A stretch of 34,966 nucleotides of DNA, from the NCBI GenBank assembly GCA_017397805.1, contig JAFQHW010000072.1, positions 1 through 34,966 on the forward strand, in the 5' to 3' direction. The stretch's first letter is position 1. Every line of letters begins with the position of its first letter. The notes under the pieces were generated by a model, which worked only from the letters and a program-made list of their open reading frames with translations, ran no database searches and was not told where the DNA came from. Shown here in pieces: positions 25,050 through 32,974 of the stretch. A program made the translations under genes and the position numbers. This DNA comes from Clostridia bacterium. Its GTDB lineage: Bacteria > Bacillota > Clostridia > Oscillospirales > CAG-382.

Positions 25050-27358
25050 TAGGCTTTAATTTCCTCCATAACAAAGGCTTCAAGAACATCGCCCACTTTA
25101 ATGTCGTTAAACTTCTCAAGACCTATGCCGCACTCAAAGGACTGTGCAACCTCCTTAACGTCGTCCTTGAAACGACGGAGGGAAGATATCTTGTCTTCAA
25201 ATATAACGACACTGTCCCTAACTACACGGATAAACGCGTTTCTGGTAATCTTACCGTCCTGAACGTAGGAGCCGGCAATAGTACCAACGTTGGGTACGTG
25301 GATAGTCTGTCTAACCTCAGCTCTGCCCAATATAACTTCCTTGAACTTGGGCGCAAGCATACCCTTCATAGCGGCTTCTATTTCCTCAAGGCACTCGTAA
25401 ATTATACGGTAGGTGCGTATGTCAACGCCCTTTTCGTCGGCAGAGGACAAAGCAGACTTATCGGGTCTTATGTTAAAGCCGATAATTATTGCGTTGGAAG
25501 CGTCAGCCAGCATAACGTCGTTATCGCTTATGCCGCCTACGCCGGTGTGTATAACTCTAACCTTAACTTCCTCGTTGGAAAGCTTTTCAAGGCTGGATTT
25601 AACTGCTTCTGCAGAACCCTGAACGTCTGCCTTAACTATTATGTTAAGCTCCTTAATACCGTCGTTGATCTGGCTGAACAAATCGTCCAGATTAACCTTG
25701 GCATTACGGCTGAACTCAGCATCCTTCTTTTCCTGCTTACGCTTTTCAACCAGCTCTCTTGCCATTTTTTCATCCTTAACGGCATAAAGCACGTCGCCTG
25801 CATCGGGAACTTCGGAAAGACCTGTTATTTCAACGGGGCAGGAAGGACCTGCTTCGGTAATCCTCTGACCCTTATCGTTAAGCATTGCTCTTACTCTGCC
25901 CACGGAGGTACCCGCAATAACTATATCGCCCATTTTAAGGGTGCCGTTTTGTACGAGAACTGAGGCAACAGTACCTCTGCCCTTATCAAGACGTGCTTCG
26001 ATAACAACGCCTTTTGCGGCTCTGTTGGGGTTAGCTTTAAGGTCCATAACTTCAGAGCTTAACAGAATCATTTCCAAAAGCTCTTCAATACCCATGCGAT
26101 TCTTAGCGGAAACGGGAACGCAGATAATATCGCCGCCCCATTCTTCGGGTACTAATTCGTACTGCATCAACGCAGTCTTAACGTTATCGGGATTAGCGGT
26201 GGGCTTATCCATTTTGTTAATAGCAACTACTATGGAAACACCTGCCGCCTTAGCGTGGTTAATAGCCTCTACGGTCTGGGGCATAATACCGTCATCAGCC
26301 GCAACGACTATTACCGCTATATCGGTTATATTCGCACCTCTTGCACGCATAGCGGTAAACGCCGCGTGACCGGGTGTGTCAAGGAACGTGATGTTTTCAC
26401 CGTTTATGGAAACGCTGTAAGCACCTATGTGCTGGGTAATACCGCCGGCTTCACCGGAGGTAACGTTAGTATCGCGTATAGCATCAAGCAGGGAAGTCTT
26501 ACCGTGGTCAACGTGGCCCATAACAACAACTACGGGCGCTCTGGTAGTAAGCTCTTCTTCCTTGTCTTCGCTTTCGTCAAACAGCTTTTCTTCTATGGTA
26601 ACAACAACTTCCTTAGTTACCTCAATGCCCATCTCATCGCAAAGCAGATAAGCGGTGTCAAAATCCACCGTTTCGTTAACCGTAGCCATAACGCCCATCT
26701 TCATAAGGCGCTTAATAACCTCGGCAACCGCAGTCTTCATGCGGGATGCCAGCTCGGATACGGTAATCTCGTCGGGTACGCTTATTACAAGCTTAACCGG
26801 CTTAGGCTTAAAGGGCGTTTTCTTGGGCTCGTTCTTGTTAAACGCATTCTTGCCATCCTGCTTGTGAGGGGTCTTTTTCTTTATGCGCTGTACGTTCTTG
26901 GAATCCTTGTCGGTACGGGTATCGTACTTTTCAAGCTTTTCGTCGTACTTGGAAAGGTCAACGGCTACGCCGCCCCTCGTATCAACGTGGCGCACCTGAG
27001 TCTTATCCTTTTTCTTAACGGGGGCGGCACCCTTCTTGGGCGCTTCCTTGGGCTTAACGGCAATGCCTGCTTTTTCAGCCTCAGCCGCAGCTTTTTCAGC
27101 CTCTGCCGCCTTCTTAGCTTCTTCCTCAGCCTTTTTAGCCGCCTTCTTGTCATCGTAGAACTTAAAATAAGCGGTAAGGTCCACCTGATTCTTTTGGGTA
27201 ACGTACTCAAAAATTAAGCTAAGCTCTTCACTCTCCAAAGTGGACATAGAGCTTTTTGCAGGCATACCGTGGTCGGTAAGAAGCTGTATTAAATCCTTAT
27301 TCTTAACGTTTAACTCCTTAGCTAAGGTGTTAATCTTGTATTTTTCCATTGTTGCCAT
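25049..27358 (-). CDS. infB: Translation initiation factor IF-2
   Basis: The product is a 769-aa GTPase that brings initiator tRNA to the 30S subunit. The N-terminal IF2_N domain begins near residue 4 ([20 protein letters not shown]), followed by a Lys/Ala/Glu-rich linker (about 85-185, coiled-coil-like) and a second IF2_N (about 190-255). The G domain has [18 protein letters not shown] and NKMDKP, and C-terminal domains II-IV follow. The first ATG (27358) has GGAGGT 10 nt upstream; ATG 27349 is a minor alternative. It lies 3 nt after ylxR. Confidence 0.96.
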   Translation of the reverse strand: MATMEKYKINTLAKELNVKNKDLIQLLTDHGMPAKSSMSTLESEELSLIFEYVTQKNQVDLTAYFKFYDDKKAAKKAEEEAKKAAEAEKAAAEAEKAGIAVKPKEAPKKGAAPVKKKDKTQVRHVDTRGGVAVDLSKYDEKLEKYDTRTDKDSKNVQRIKKKTPHKQDGKNAFNKNEPKKTPFKPKPVKLVISVPDEITVSELASRMKTAVAEVIKRLMKMGVMATVNETVDFDTAYLLCDEMGIEVTKEVVVTIEEKLFDESEDKEEELTTRAPVVVVMGHVDHGKTSLLDAIRDTNVTSGEAGGITQHIGAYSVSINGENITFLDTPGHAAFTAMRARGANITDIAVIVVAADDGIMPQTVEAINHAKAAGVSIVVAINKMDKPTANPDNVKTALMQYELVPEEWGGDIICVPVSAKNRMGIEELLEMILLSSEVMDLKANPNRAAKGVVIEARLDKGRGTVASVLVQNGTLKMGDIVIAGTSVGRVRAMLNDKGQRITEAGPSCPVEITGLSEVPDAGDVLYAVKDEKMARELVEKRKQEKKDAEFSRNAKVNLDDLFSQINDGIKELNIIVKADVQGSAEAVKSSLEKLSNEEVKVRVIHTGVGGISDNDVMLADASNAIIIGFNIRPDKSALSSADEKGVDIRTYRIIYECLEEIEAAMKGMLAPKFKEVILGRAEVRQTIHVPNVGTIAGSYVQDGKITRNAFIRVVRDSVVIFEDKISSLRRFKDDVKEVAQSFECGIGLEKFNDIKVGDVLEAFVMEEIKA

Positions 27359-27361
27359 ATA

Positions 27362-27649
27362 TCATCGCACCTCCATATTTGACGGAAGCTCCTGAAGCTT
27401 CTCGTATATCTCCGTGGGTATCTGTGTATGAAAAACCTTTTCAAGCCTTTTGGTTTTAACTATCTTTTTAAGGCACTCGCCGTCGGTACAAACGTACGCA
27501 CCTCTGCCGTCTGCCTTGCCCGTAGGGTCAATCTTCAACCCTTCCTCCGTCTTCACTATTCGCACAAGCTCGGATTTGGGCAACATCTGTTGGCACCCTA
27601 CGCATTTCCTCAAGGGAATATGCTTTTTCTTTTCATTCATGTCCTTCAA
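27362..27649 (-). CDS. ylxR: YlxR family RNA-binding protein (DUF448)
   Basis: The product is a 95-aa small basic protein. The family signature PLRKCVGCQQMLPKSELVRIV is visible, with the GRGAYVC strand. It has been linked to RNA binding and RNase P or global regulation in other Firmicutes. The TTG at 27649 has GAGGAC at good spacing; the ATG at 27640 is the alternative and has a poorer site. The usual next gene ylxQ (L7Ae-like) is absent, so infB follows directly. Confidence 0.9.
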   Translation of the reverse strand: MKDMNEKKKHIPLRKCVGCQQMLPKSELVRIVKTEEGLKIDPTGKADGRGAYVCTDGECLKKIVKTKRLEKVFHTQIPTEIYEKLQELPSNMEVR

Positions 27650-27686
27650 ACACCGTCCTCGTCACCCACCCACGGTAGGGCAGCTA

Positions 27687-28769
27687 CTATTCCTCTGCTG
27701 GTTCTTCCTCAGCTTCGGCGCTATCCGCCTCAAGTATGCGGTTGCTCTTTATATCTATCTTGCAGCCCGTAAGCTTAGCGGCAAGTCTTGCGTTTTGACC
27801 TTTTCTGCCTATGGCAAGGGAAAGCTGGTCGTCGTTAACCATTACTCTGTAGGAGTTATCTCCGTCGGGGATTTTAACAACGGAAAGCACCGTTGCGGGT
27901 GCAAGAGCCGCAGAAATGAATTCCACGGGGTCCTCGCTGTATTTGATTATATCTATCTTTTCGCCCACAAGCTCTGCGGAAATAGCGTTTTTACGAACAC
28001 CCTTGGGACCTATGCAGGAGCCGATGGGGTCAACCTCGGGATTGTTGGAGCTTACCGCGATCTTCGTTCTGCTGCCCGCTTCTCTTGCTACTGCGTTGAT
28101 AACTACGGTGCCGTCCTTAACCTCAGGCACTTCAAGCTCGAAAAGACGGGTAACAAGACCGGGATGCACGCGGGAGAGAACTATGGAAGGACCTCTGGTT
28201 TCTCTGCGTATTTCGGTAATAAACACCTTTATGCGGTCGCCTACCTGCAGGTTTTCGTCGGCAATCTGTTCGTGCTTATAAAGCACCATCTCGTTTTTGC
28301 CTATCTCTAAGGTAGCGTTGCCCGTAGTGGGGTCAACGCGGGTAACGATGGCGGAAACGATTTCTTCCTTTTTCTCATCGTACTCTTTTATCATCATGCC
28401 TCTTTCGGCTTCTCTGATGCCCTGAATAATAACCTGCTTGCCCGTCTGTGCAGAAATTCTGCCAAAGTTCTTGGGCTTTATCTCTATCTCGTAAACGTCC
28501 CCAACCTTATACTTTTTGGATTTTGCGAGAGCATCCTCCAAGGAGATCTCCGTATCGGGGTTTTCAACCGTTTCAACTACGTCAAGTCTGCGGTACAAAC
28601 GAACCTCTTTTTTATCGGGATCCAACTTAACGCGAACGTTTTCCTGTCCGCCGCTGTCCCTTCTGTAAGCGGAAAGCAAAGCCGCCTCAACCTTTTCCAT
28701 CATATAAGCGGCAGAAATACCTTTTTCCTTTTCAAGTAAATCCAATGCTTCAAAAAATTCTTTGTTCAT
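27687..28769 (-). CDS. nusA: Transcription termination/antitermination factor NusA
   Basis: The product is a 360-aa RNA polymerase accessory factor that aids pausing and termination. It has the N-terminal polymerase-binding domain (about 1-130), S1 (about 133-200), KH1 and KH2 (about 200-345, IGPKGVRKNAI and IGRKGQNARLAAKLTG) and an acidic tail (EAEEEPAEE). It lacks the E. coli-type C-terminal repeats, which is normal for Firmicutes. The perfect palindrome upstream of rimP (29311-29342) may be its own feedback target. Confidence 0.95.
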   Translation of the reverse strand: MNKEFFEALDLLEKEKGISAAYMMEKVEAALLSAYRRDSGGQENVRVKLDPDKKEVRLYRRLDVVETVENPDTEISLEDALAKSKKYKVGDVYEIEIKPKNFGRISAQTGKQVIIQGIREAERGMMIKEYDEKKEEIVSAIVTRVDPTTGNATLEIGKNEMVLYKHEQIADENLQVGDRIKVFITEIRRETRGPSIVLSRVHPGLVTRLFELEVPEVKDGTVVINAVAREAGSRTKIAVSSNNPEVDPIGSCIGPKGVRKNAISAELVGEKIDIIKYSEDPVEFISAALAPATVLSVVKIPDGDNSYRVMVNDDQLSLAIGRKGQNARLAAKLTGCKIDIKSNRILEADSAEAEEEPAEE

Positions 28770-28816
28770 TATTTTTCCTCACATATATTCTTGCGGCTTA
28801 TAACAGTGCCGTTTTT

Positions 28817-29281
28817 TTAAATTTCGTGATAAATGCAAAGTCTTGCTATAGATTTTTTCGGCAGAGCAACGGTCTTTTCTTCCCATAGGAAGCTAAAGCC
28901 TTCGTCGTTCCATTCCTTTAAAACAGCGTCAAACTCCTTAACACCGTCCATGGGGGCAAAAAGCTTAACCTTTACGGGCAGTGCGGTCTTAACGGCATAA
29001 TCATAATGCTCAGCACGTCTCAGCGCCCTTTCTGCACCCACGCTGGAAACCTCCAAGCAATAAGAGCTTTCAATAGGGTCAGCCTCGTCAAGAAGAGGGT
29101 CAATAGCCTTGGTTACAACGGAGCAATCCTCAATAGTGATGCCTTCCTCCTTGTCAATGGTAACCAGCAAATTAAGACCTGCGCCTTCCTTTACAAGCTC
29201 CACGTTCCAAAGGGTGATGCCCAAATCCTCAACGGTGGATCTGATTAAGTTTTCTACGTCTTTTGCAATATTTTTTGCCAT
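28817..29281 (-). CDS. rimP: Ribosome maturation factor RimP
   Basis: The product is a 154-aa protein for 30S maturation. The N-terminal domain begins MAKNIAKDVENLI and has the NVELVKEGAGLNLLVTIDKE strand; the CSVVTKAIDPLLDEADPI segment and C-terminal Sm-like domain follow. The start at 29279-29281 is chosen by family length and GGAGTG upstream; the open frame upstream of it crosses the palindrome and promoter and is not coding. It is the first gene of the operon. Confidence 0.94.
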   Translation of the reverse strand: MAKNIAKDVENLIRSTVEDLGITLWNVELVKEGAGLNLLVTIDKEEGITIEDCSVVTKAIDPLLDEADPIESSYCLEVSSVGAERALRRAEHYDYAVKTALPVKVKLFAPMDGVKEFDAVLKEWNDEGFSFLWEEKTVALPKKSIARLCIYHEI

Positions 29282-29310
29282 ATACACACACTCCGAAAAA
29301 TATGTCCGAA

Positions 29311-29342
29311 AAAAAGTGAGCATTTTAAAATGCTCACTTTTT
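29311..29342 (-). terminator. Perfect 32-bp palindrome in the rimP-nusA leader (attenuator candidate)
   Basis: AAAAAGTGAGCATTTT (29311-29326) is followed directly by its inverted repeat (29327-29342). On the minus strand it ends in seven T and lies between the operon promoter and the rimP ribosome site, where a terminator would reduce expression of nusA and infB. Feedback by NusA is inferred. Confidence 0.7.
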
Positions 29343-29369
29343 ATAAAATATGCTATCATCAGTAAATTT

Positions 29370-29397
29370 ATTATACCACAAAAAATAATAAAAGCAA
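29370..29397 (-). promoter_or_regulatory. Promoter of the rimP-nusA-infB operon
   Basis: TATAAT (29370-29375, minus strand) has a TG extension just upstream (TGGTATAAT) and a -35 TTGCTT (29392-29397) at 16 bp. The predicted transcript begins about 80 nt before rimP. Confidence 0.65.
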
Positions 29398-29436
29398 TAG
29401 TGTTTGTCAAAAAAATAGGTCAAATGTTTAAAAATA

Positions 29437-30300
29437 TTAAAATTCAGCACTGTATAAGCCTTTGCTTTCTGCCAAATCCCAATCTACAAACAGCACGTCT
29501 TTCGTGGCATTACCTCTGCCGCCCAAGTTTCTTTTGCTTATAACGTCCTCCGCAATAAGCCTATCCAACGCGGCAATAATTTTTTTACGCTCCAACTTCT
29601 TATCCTTAGCCACTGCATCAACTACCTTGTTAAAAGTCGGTAAGTTTTTAGAATGCTTGTTTTCCTCGTTCTTCAAATGCTCAAAAATTTTACGGTAATA
29701 CAGCCCGTAAACGTCTGCTTCGTCGGGCAGGGAAACAGTCCAAGTAGAGGTTTCCATAAGCTGCTTGGAAAAACAGCCCTTAATGGCATAAACGCCAACC
29801 TCTTTGCCGTAAATATTCTTTAAAAATGCGGTAACCGAGCTGAAATGCCCGTCGCCGGAAAACAGTACGAATGCTTCAATATCGTCTGCAAGCAGTGCCT
29901 TTTGATAAATGTTATCAAGTACGATAAAATCGGTAAAATCTTTTTTTGTTCCGTTAGGGGAGCGTGTATCGATAATCTTGTTTGTGTACGGTCTTATGCG
30001 CCCGATTTCGTCCGCTAAATTTTTGTGGGAGAAATCCGCAAAAAACATAACCTCTTTAACGTTGACTCTGTTTTGAAGATCCTCAAACCAGGCTTTAATG
30101 TTTGGTCGTATACCGTAGTTGTTGTTAAGTGATATGTACCAATGCTCATAATCTACAAAGACAGCCGCCGTCGGCAAACCCTCCTTGCCCGTTTTTATCG
30201 GGGCAGGCAGCATTTTGCGCTCGCGCTCGTCATTGCCTTTGCCAAATAGCCGTAGAATAACCCTCTGCACCTCCTTCCTCAGTACTATTATACGAAGCAT
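29437..30300 (-). CDS. NYN-domain (LabA/DUF88-like) putative ribonuclease
   Basis: The product is a protein of up to 287 aa. The NYN (PIN-like) domain spans about residues 42-190. Conserved acids are in AAVFVDYEHW, KDFTDFIVLDNIYQ and FVLFSGDGHFSSV, forming a metal nuclease site. A C-terminal winged-helix-like region (about 225-287) follows. Family members are putative RNA nucleases with poorly known targets. The start is unclear. The ATG at 30300 lies only about 5 nt from the predicted transcription start and has no ribosome site. The only strong site (AAGGAGG, 30270-30276) points to an ATT codon at 30258. Confidence 0.82.
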   Translation of the reverse strand: MLRIIVLRKEVQRVILRLFGKGNDERERKMLPAPIKTGKEGLPTAAVFVDYEHWYISLNNNYGIRPNIKAWFEDLQNRVNVKEVMFFADFSHKNLADEIGRIRPYTNKIIDTRSPNGTKKDFTDFIVLDNIYQKALLADDIEAFVLFSGDGHFSSVTAFLKNIYGKEVGVYAIKGCFSKQLMETSTWTVSLPDEADVYGLYYRKIFEHLKNEENKHSKNLPTFNKVVDAVAKDKKLERKKIIAALDRLIAEDVISKRNLGGRGNATKDVLFVDWDLAESKGLYSAEF

Positions 30301-30311
30301 TCTACATAGGG

Positions 30312-30340
30312 ATTATATCACTTGAAAATTAACTTGTCAA
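30312..30340 (-). promoter_or_regulatory. Consensus promoter of the NYN gene
   Basis: On the minus strand, TTGACA (30335-30340) and TATAAT (30312-30317) are both perfect with a 17-bp spacer. It lies just outside the inverted repeat of element B. Confidence 0.85.
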
Positions 30341-30341
30341 G

Positions 30342-30532
30342 TCAGGGTGCTGATAAAGGCACAGAACACGAAAAACAAAAAGAAATTTATAATAAAGTTG
30401 AAAATTCGTGGCGACCGAATTTTCTGCGTTGTATTGGTATTTTTTTTCGTTCAAAACGAACCTCGGCTCGCAGTACCTCTGTACAGTTTTCGCCTCGGTT
30501 CGTTTCGTCTGCACTCTTTCTCAGCACCCTGA
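30342..30532. repeat. Structured element B with 12-bp inverted ends (MITE-like)
   Basis: A 191-bp non-coding stretch is bounded by TCAGGGTGCTGA (30342-30353) and its exact inverted repeat TCAGCACCCTGA (30521-30532), 4 bp past the sigE stop. Inside are hairpin I (GAAAATTCG 30400-30408 with CGAATTTTC 30416-30424) and hairpin II (AAACGAACC 30454-30462 with GGTTCGTTT 30497-30505), whose apex holds GTAC-CTCT-GTAC (30473-30484). It shares its plan with the element at 20391-20493. Confidence 0.72.
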
Positions 30533-30536
30533 TAAA

Positions 30537-31256
30537 TCATCCCATCCCCATTTTACAAAGCTCTTCCTTAAGCTTTTCAATTATTCGTTTCTCAAGACGG
30601 GAAATGTAAGACTGTGAAATCCCCAGCATATCAGCTACCTCTTTTTGTGTCAGCTCCTTGCCCTCGGAATCGCCAAACCCAAACCGCTTTTCAATAATCA
30701 GCCTGTCCCGCTTTGATAAATTCCCGATAGCGGCACGGATGATTTTCTTGTCCTCTCCGCTTTCAATGGCACTATATACAAAGTCGTTTTCGGTGCCCAG
30801 AATATCGGAAAGCAACAGTTCGTTTCCGTCCCAATCGGTGTTAAGCGGCTCATCCAGCGAAAGCTCCGTTTTTCCGCTGACCTTGCGCATATACATAAGA
30901 ATTTCGTTCTCTATACAGCGGGATGCATAGGTAGCTAACTTTATTTGCTTATCTGCTCGGAAGGTGTTTACCGCTTTCATAAGCCCTATGGTGCCTATGG
31001 ATATAAGGTCCTCTATCCCCGCACCCGCGCCTTCAAACTTTTTGGCAATATACACCACCAAGCGCAGATTGTGCTCAATAAGCTTATTCCGCGCCGTCAC
31101 GTCGTATTCCGCCCTTGCGGTAAGCGCGGCTTCCTCCTCTTTATCAAGGGGCGGCGGCAGTGTTTGAGAGCCGTTTATGTAATAAAGCTCGCCTTCGCTT
31201 TTGCCGAACAGCTTGAATATAAGCTTTAAAAAGCCTGATTTTATCTTTTTCATCAT
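30537..31256 (-). CDS. sigE: Sporulation RNA polymerase sigma-E factor (pro-form)
   Basis: The product is a 239-aa pro-sigma-E, the first mother-cell sigma factor. The N-terminal pro-sequence (about 1-28, hydrophobic/basic, [18 protein letters not shown]) precedes the [14 protein letters not shown] segment near the cleavage site. Region 2 ([32 protein letters not shown]) and region 4 ([20 protein letters not shown]) are clear. The start at 31254-31256 is chosen by AAAGG spacing; ATG 31253 also works. It lies 10 nt after spoIIGA, its processing protease. Confidence 0.95.
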   Translation of the reverse strand: MMKKIKSGFLKLIFKLFGKSEGELYYINGSQTLPPPLDKEEEAALTARAEYDVTARNKLIEHNLRLVVYIAKKFEGAGAGIEDLISIGTIGLMKAVNTFRADKQIKLATYASRCIENEILMYMRKVSGKTELSLDEPLNTDWDGNELLLSDILGTENDFVYSAIESGEDKKIIRAAIGNLSKRDRLIIEKRFGFGDSEGKELTQKEVADMLGISQSYISRLEKRIIEKLKEELCKMGMG

Positions 31257-31266
31257 ACCCGACCTT

Positions 31267-32094
31267 TCAAAATATGTTAGTAGGCGCAATGCCGTCACAG
31301 CCGCCAAAGCTTTTGCCGGTCAAATCAACGGCTATGCAAAGCCGTGTGCTTTTGTATTCTTTCTTTCCGAACAGCCTGACCTCACATCGGTCGGGCACAA
31401 ATGACGGAAGAACCGTACTGCCCCCTATGCCTCTTACGGGTATAGGGCGTATGCCCTTGCCTACGGGTGCATCCCTCATGGCATCAAGCTCGCTTTTTTC
31501 AAACAAAGCAAGCAAAGCATTGCTTGAAACGATAACCACGGGCAACCCCGTAAAGGGACAGCAAAGCAAATTGCCGCTATCCGCAAGGCAAAAAAGCGCG
31601 CATTCCCGCCTACGGTAAAAAAGCTTTAGCTCTCCGTGCCGCGCCCGTGCCCGCCCTTTGGATTTCAAGATGCAAAACAGAAGCAAAATCCCCGTCACGG
31701 AAAGGGAACACAAAAGAGCAACGGGTGATGCTTCGAAGTAAAACACCCCGTTATAAGAGGCATATGCGCCGCAAAGACTGTAGATTGCCCATATTGCGCC
31801 GCCCAGTAGGGAACAGCTTACAAAAAAACACACAGCAGAGGCGACGGCGGAGGAAAAGGACTTACACGGGAATGCCGCAAAGCATATAAATAATGCAAAA
31901 ACACCATGGACAAGGAATGCCACTCCGGGATGCAGACCGTTTATCGGCAGTGCTGCCAAGGAGTACAGCCCACCTAAAACACAAGCGCCCGTAAAGCGCC
32001 CCCAAGCAAAAGGTCTGCCCAACAGAAGCGCGGTCATGGCAAGGCATATCCCGTCTGCAAGAAAATTTATAACGAATAAAACATCGGCATAAAT
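31267..32094 (-). CDS. spoIIGA: Sigma-E processing peptidase SpoIIGA (apparent ATT start)
   Basis: The product is a 275-aa membrane aspartic protease that cuts the pro-sequence from sigma-E after engulfment signals. The N-terminal half has about five hydrophobic segments (from [15 protein letters not shown]). The C-terminal domain has the catalytic aspartate in [18 protein letters not shown] and the PVRGIGG motif. The family N-terminus corresponds to (I)[11 protein letters not shown], which begins at an ATT codon (32092-32094) 8 nt after GGAGG. In-frame ATG at 32166 and GTG at 32142 lie upstream of the predicted transcript start, and a TTG at 32109 overlaps the ribosome site. It is divergent from a 60-aa gene and M50 protease. 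Confidence 0.85.
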   Translation of the reverse strand: MYADVLFVINFLADGICLAMTALLLGRPFAWGRFTGACVLGGLYSLAALPINGLHPGVAFLVHGVFALFICFAAFPCKSFSSAVASAVCFFVSCSLLGGAIWAIYSLCGAYASYNGVFYFEASPVALLCSLSVTGILLLFCILKSKGRARARHGELKLFYRRRECALFCLADSGNLLCCPFTGLPVVIVSSNALLALFEKSELDAMRDAPVGKGIRPIPVRGIGGSTVLPSFVPDRCEVRLFGKKEYKSTRLCIAVDLTGKSFGGCDGIAPTNIF

Positions 32095-32133
32095 AACAGT
32101 TTCCTCCAACCGCCGTCGCCCCTTTCGTGAAGG

Positions 32134-32166
32134 ATTATACACCCTCGGAAAGCTAAAAAATGTCAT
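32134..32166 (-). promoter_or_regulatory. spoIIG-type promoter with a long spacer
   Basis: On the minus strand, TATAAT (32134-32139) and a -35-like ATGACA (32161-32166) are 21 bp apart. The Bacillus spoIIG promoter, activated by Spo0A, also has an abnormally long spacer of about 22 bp. I see no good Spo0A box (TGTCGAA) just upstream, only weak partial matches. Confidence 0.5.
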
Positions 32167-32211
32167 ATTCGGAGAGGAACGAAAATATTTTTATAAAGGA
32201 GGTACGGTCAT

Positions 32212-32394
32212 ATGAATAAAAACTACAAGCTTCGGGGCAAACTAAGCCCATTTTGGTTATTCACCTTGACGTTGATAATACTGCTGGGGATATATTTGCT
32301 TGACAATAACGTAGGAGAGGGAGCCGTACAGGTTTTCGGCGGCGGTGTATCGGATGCACCCAACCGTAGCTTTGCGGATTTGATGGGCGGATAA
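32212..32394 (+). CDS. Small membrane protein, 60 aa, partner of the M50 protease
   Basis: The ATG at 32212 follows AAAGGAGG at ideal spacing. The product has a basic N-terminus, one transmembrane helix (about residues 13-30, PFWLFTLTLIILLGIYLL) and a 30-residue glycine/acid-rich tail ending DLMGG, probably outside. The next gene starts 1 nt after its stop. I do not recognise a family. Its place suggests a small regulator or partner of the M50 protease, in the manner of the proteins that hold SpoIVFB inactive, but there is no visible similarity to BofA or SpoIVFA. Confidence 0.75.
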   Translation: MNKNYKLRGKLSPFWLFTLTLIILLGIYLLDNNVGEGAVQVFGGGVSDAPNRSFADLMGG

Positions 32395-32395
32395 T

Positions 32396-32974
32396 ATGTA
32401 TATTGAAAACGTAAAAAAAGGCATAAGGATAAATCTCCTTGTGCCTATAGGTTTGCTTTTTTTGTTTTTGCTTAACGGCTTTTGGTCAACCGCGGTTATA
32501 CTGCTCGCCGCCATCGTGCACGAGGCGGGACATATTGCCGCCGCCGCCCTTTGCGGCGCTGCGGTAGAGCGCTTTGACGTAGAGCTGTGGGGTGGCAGAA
32601 TGTTCTACGGCGGTATGAACGGCTATAAAAAAGAGCTTTTCATCTCCGTAGGCGGCGTAATTGCCAACATAGCTTTAGCGCCCCTTGGTCTTATAAGCAT
32701 TTTCGGTATTTACGGCAAGCTGTTCTTTGCCGCTTGCGTGTGCTACGGTTTAGTTAACATAATCCCGGCGAAGACTCTTGACGGCGGCGAAGCTCTGCGC
32801 TGTATTTTAGCCCTTAGCTGTGACAGCGACACTGCCTACGCCGCCGAGAAAGCAGTCAACACCCTTTCGGTGTTTTTCGTGTGCGCCGTGGGATTGACAC
32901 TTTCCATACTGACGGGATTTAATTCCAGCGTGCTTATGCTGGCGGTAATAACCGTGGTTTTGATTATTGATTAA
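32396..32974 (+). CDS. M50 site-2-type metalloprotease (SpoIVFB-like)
   Basis: The product is a 192-aa intramembrane zinc protease with about five hydrophobic segments. The zinc motif HExxH is in IVHEAGHIAAAALCG (about residues 41-55) and the third-ligand motif is NIIPAKTLDGGEAL (about 121-134). It lacks PDZ or CBS domains and is shorter than B. subtilis SpoIVFB (288 aa). Sporulation context (next to spoIIGA-sigE) makes pro-sigma-K cleavage a possible job, but no sigK is in the window. Its stop abuts the stop of the convergent lipoprotein. Confidence 0.88.
   Translation: MYIENVKKGIRINLLVPIGLLFLFLLNGFWSTAVILLAAIVHEAGHIAAAALCGAAVERFDVELWGGRMFYGGMNGYKKELFISVGGVIANIALAPLGLISIFGIYGKLFFAACVCYGLVNIIPAKTLDGGEALRCILALSCDSDTAYAAEKAVNTLSVFFVCAVGLTLSILTGFNSSVLMLAVITVVLIID

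Noticed and set aside
26255..27217. 320-codon open frame antisense to infB
   Set aside because: It is the complement of the IF-2 GTPase and linker coding sequence and has no ribosome site.
32163..32191. Sigma-E promoter for the 60-aa/M50 genes
   Set aside because: TCATATT matches the -35, but the -10 region is poor and the transcript would start inside the ribosome site.
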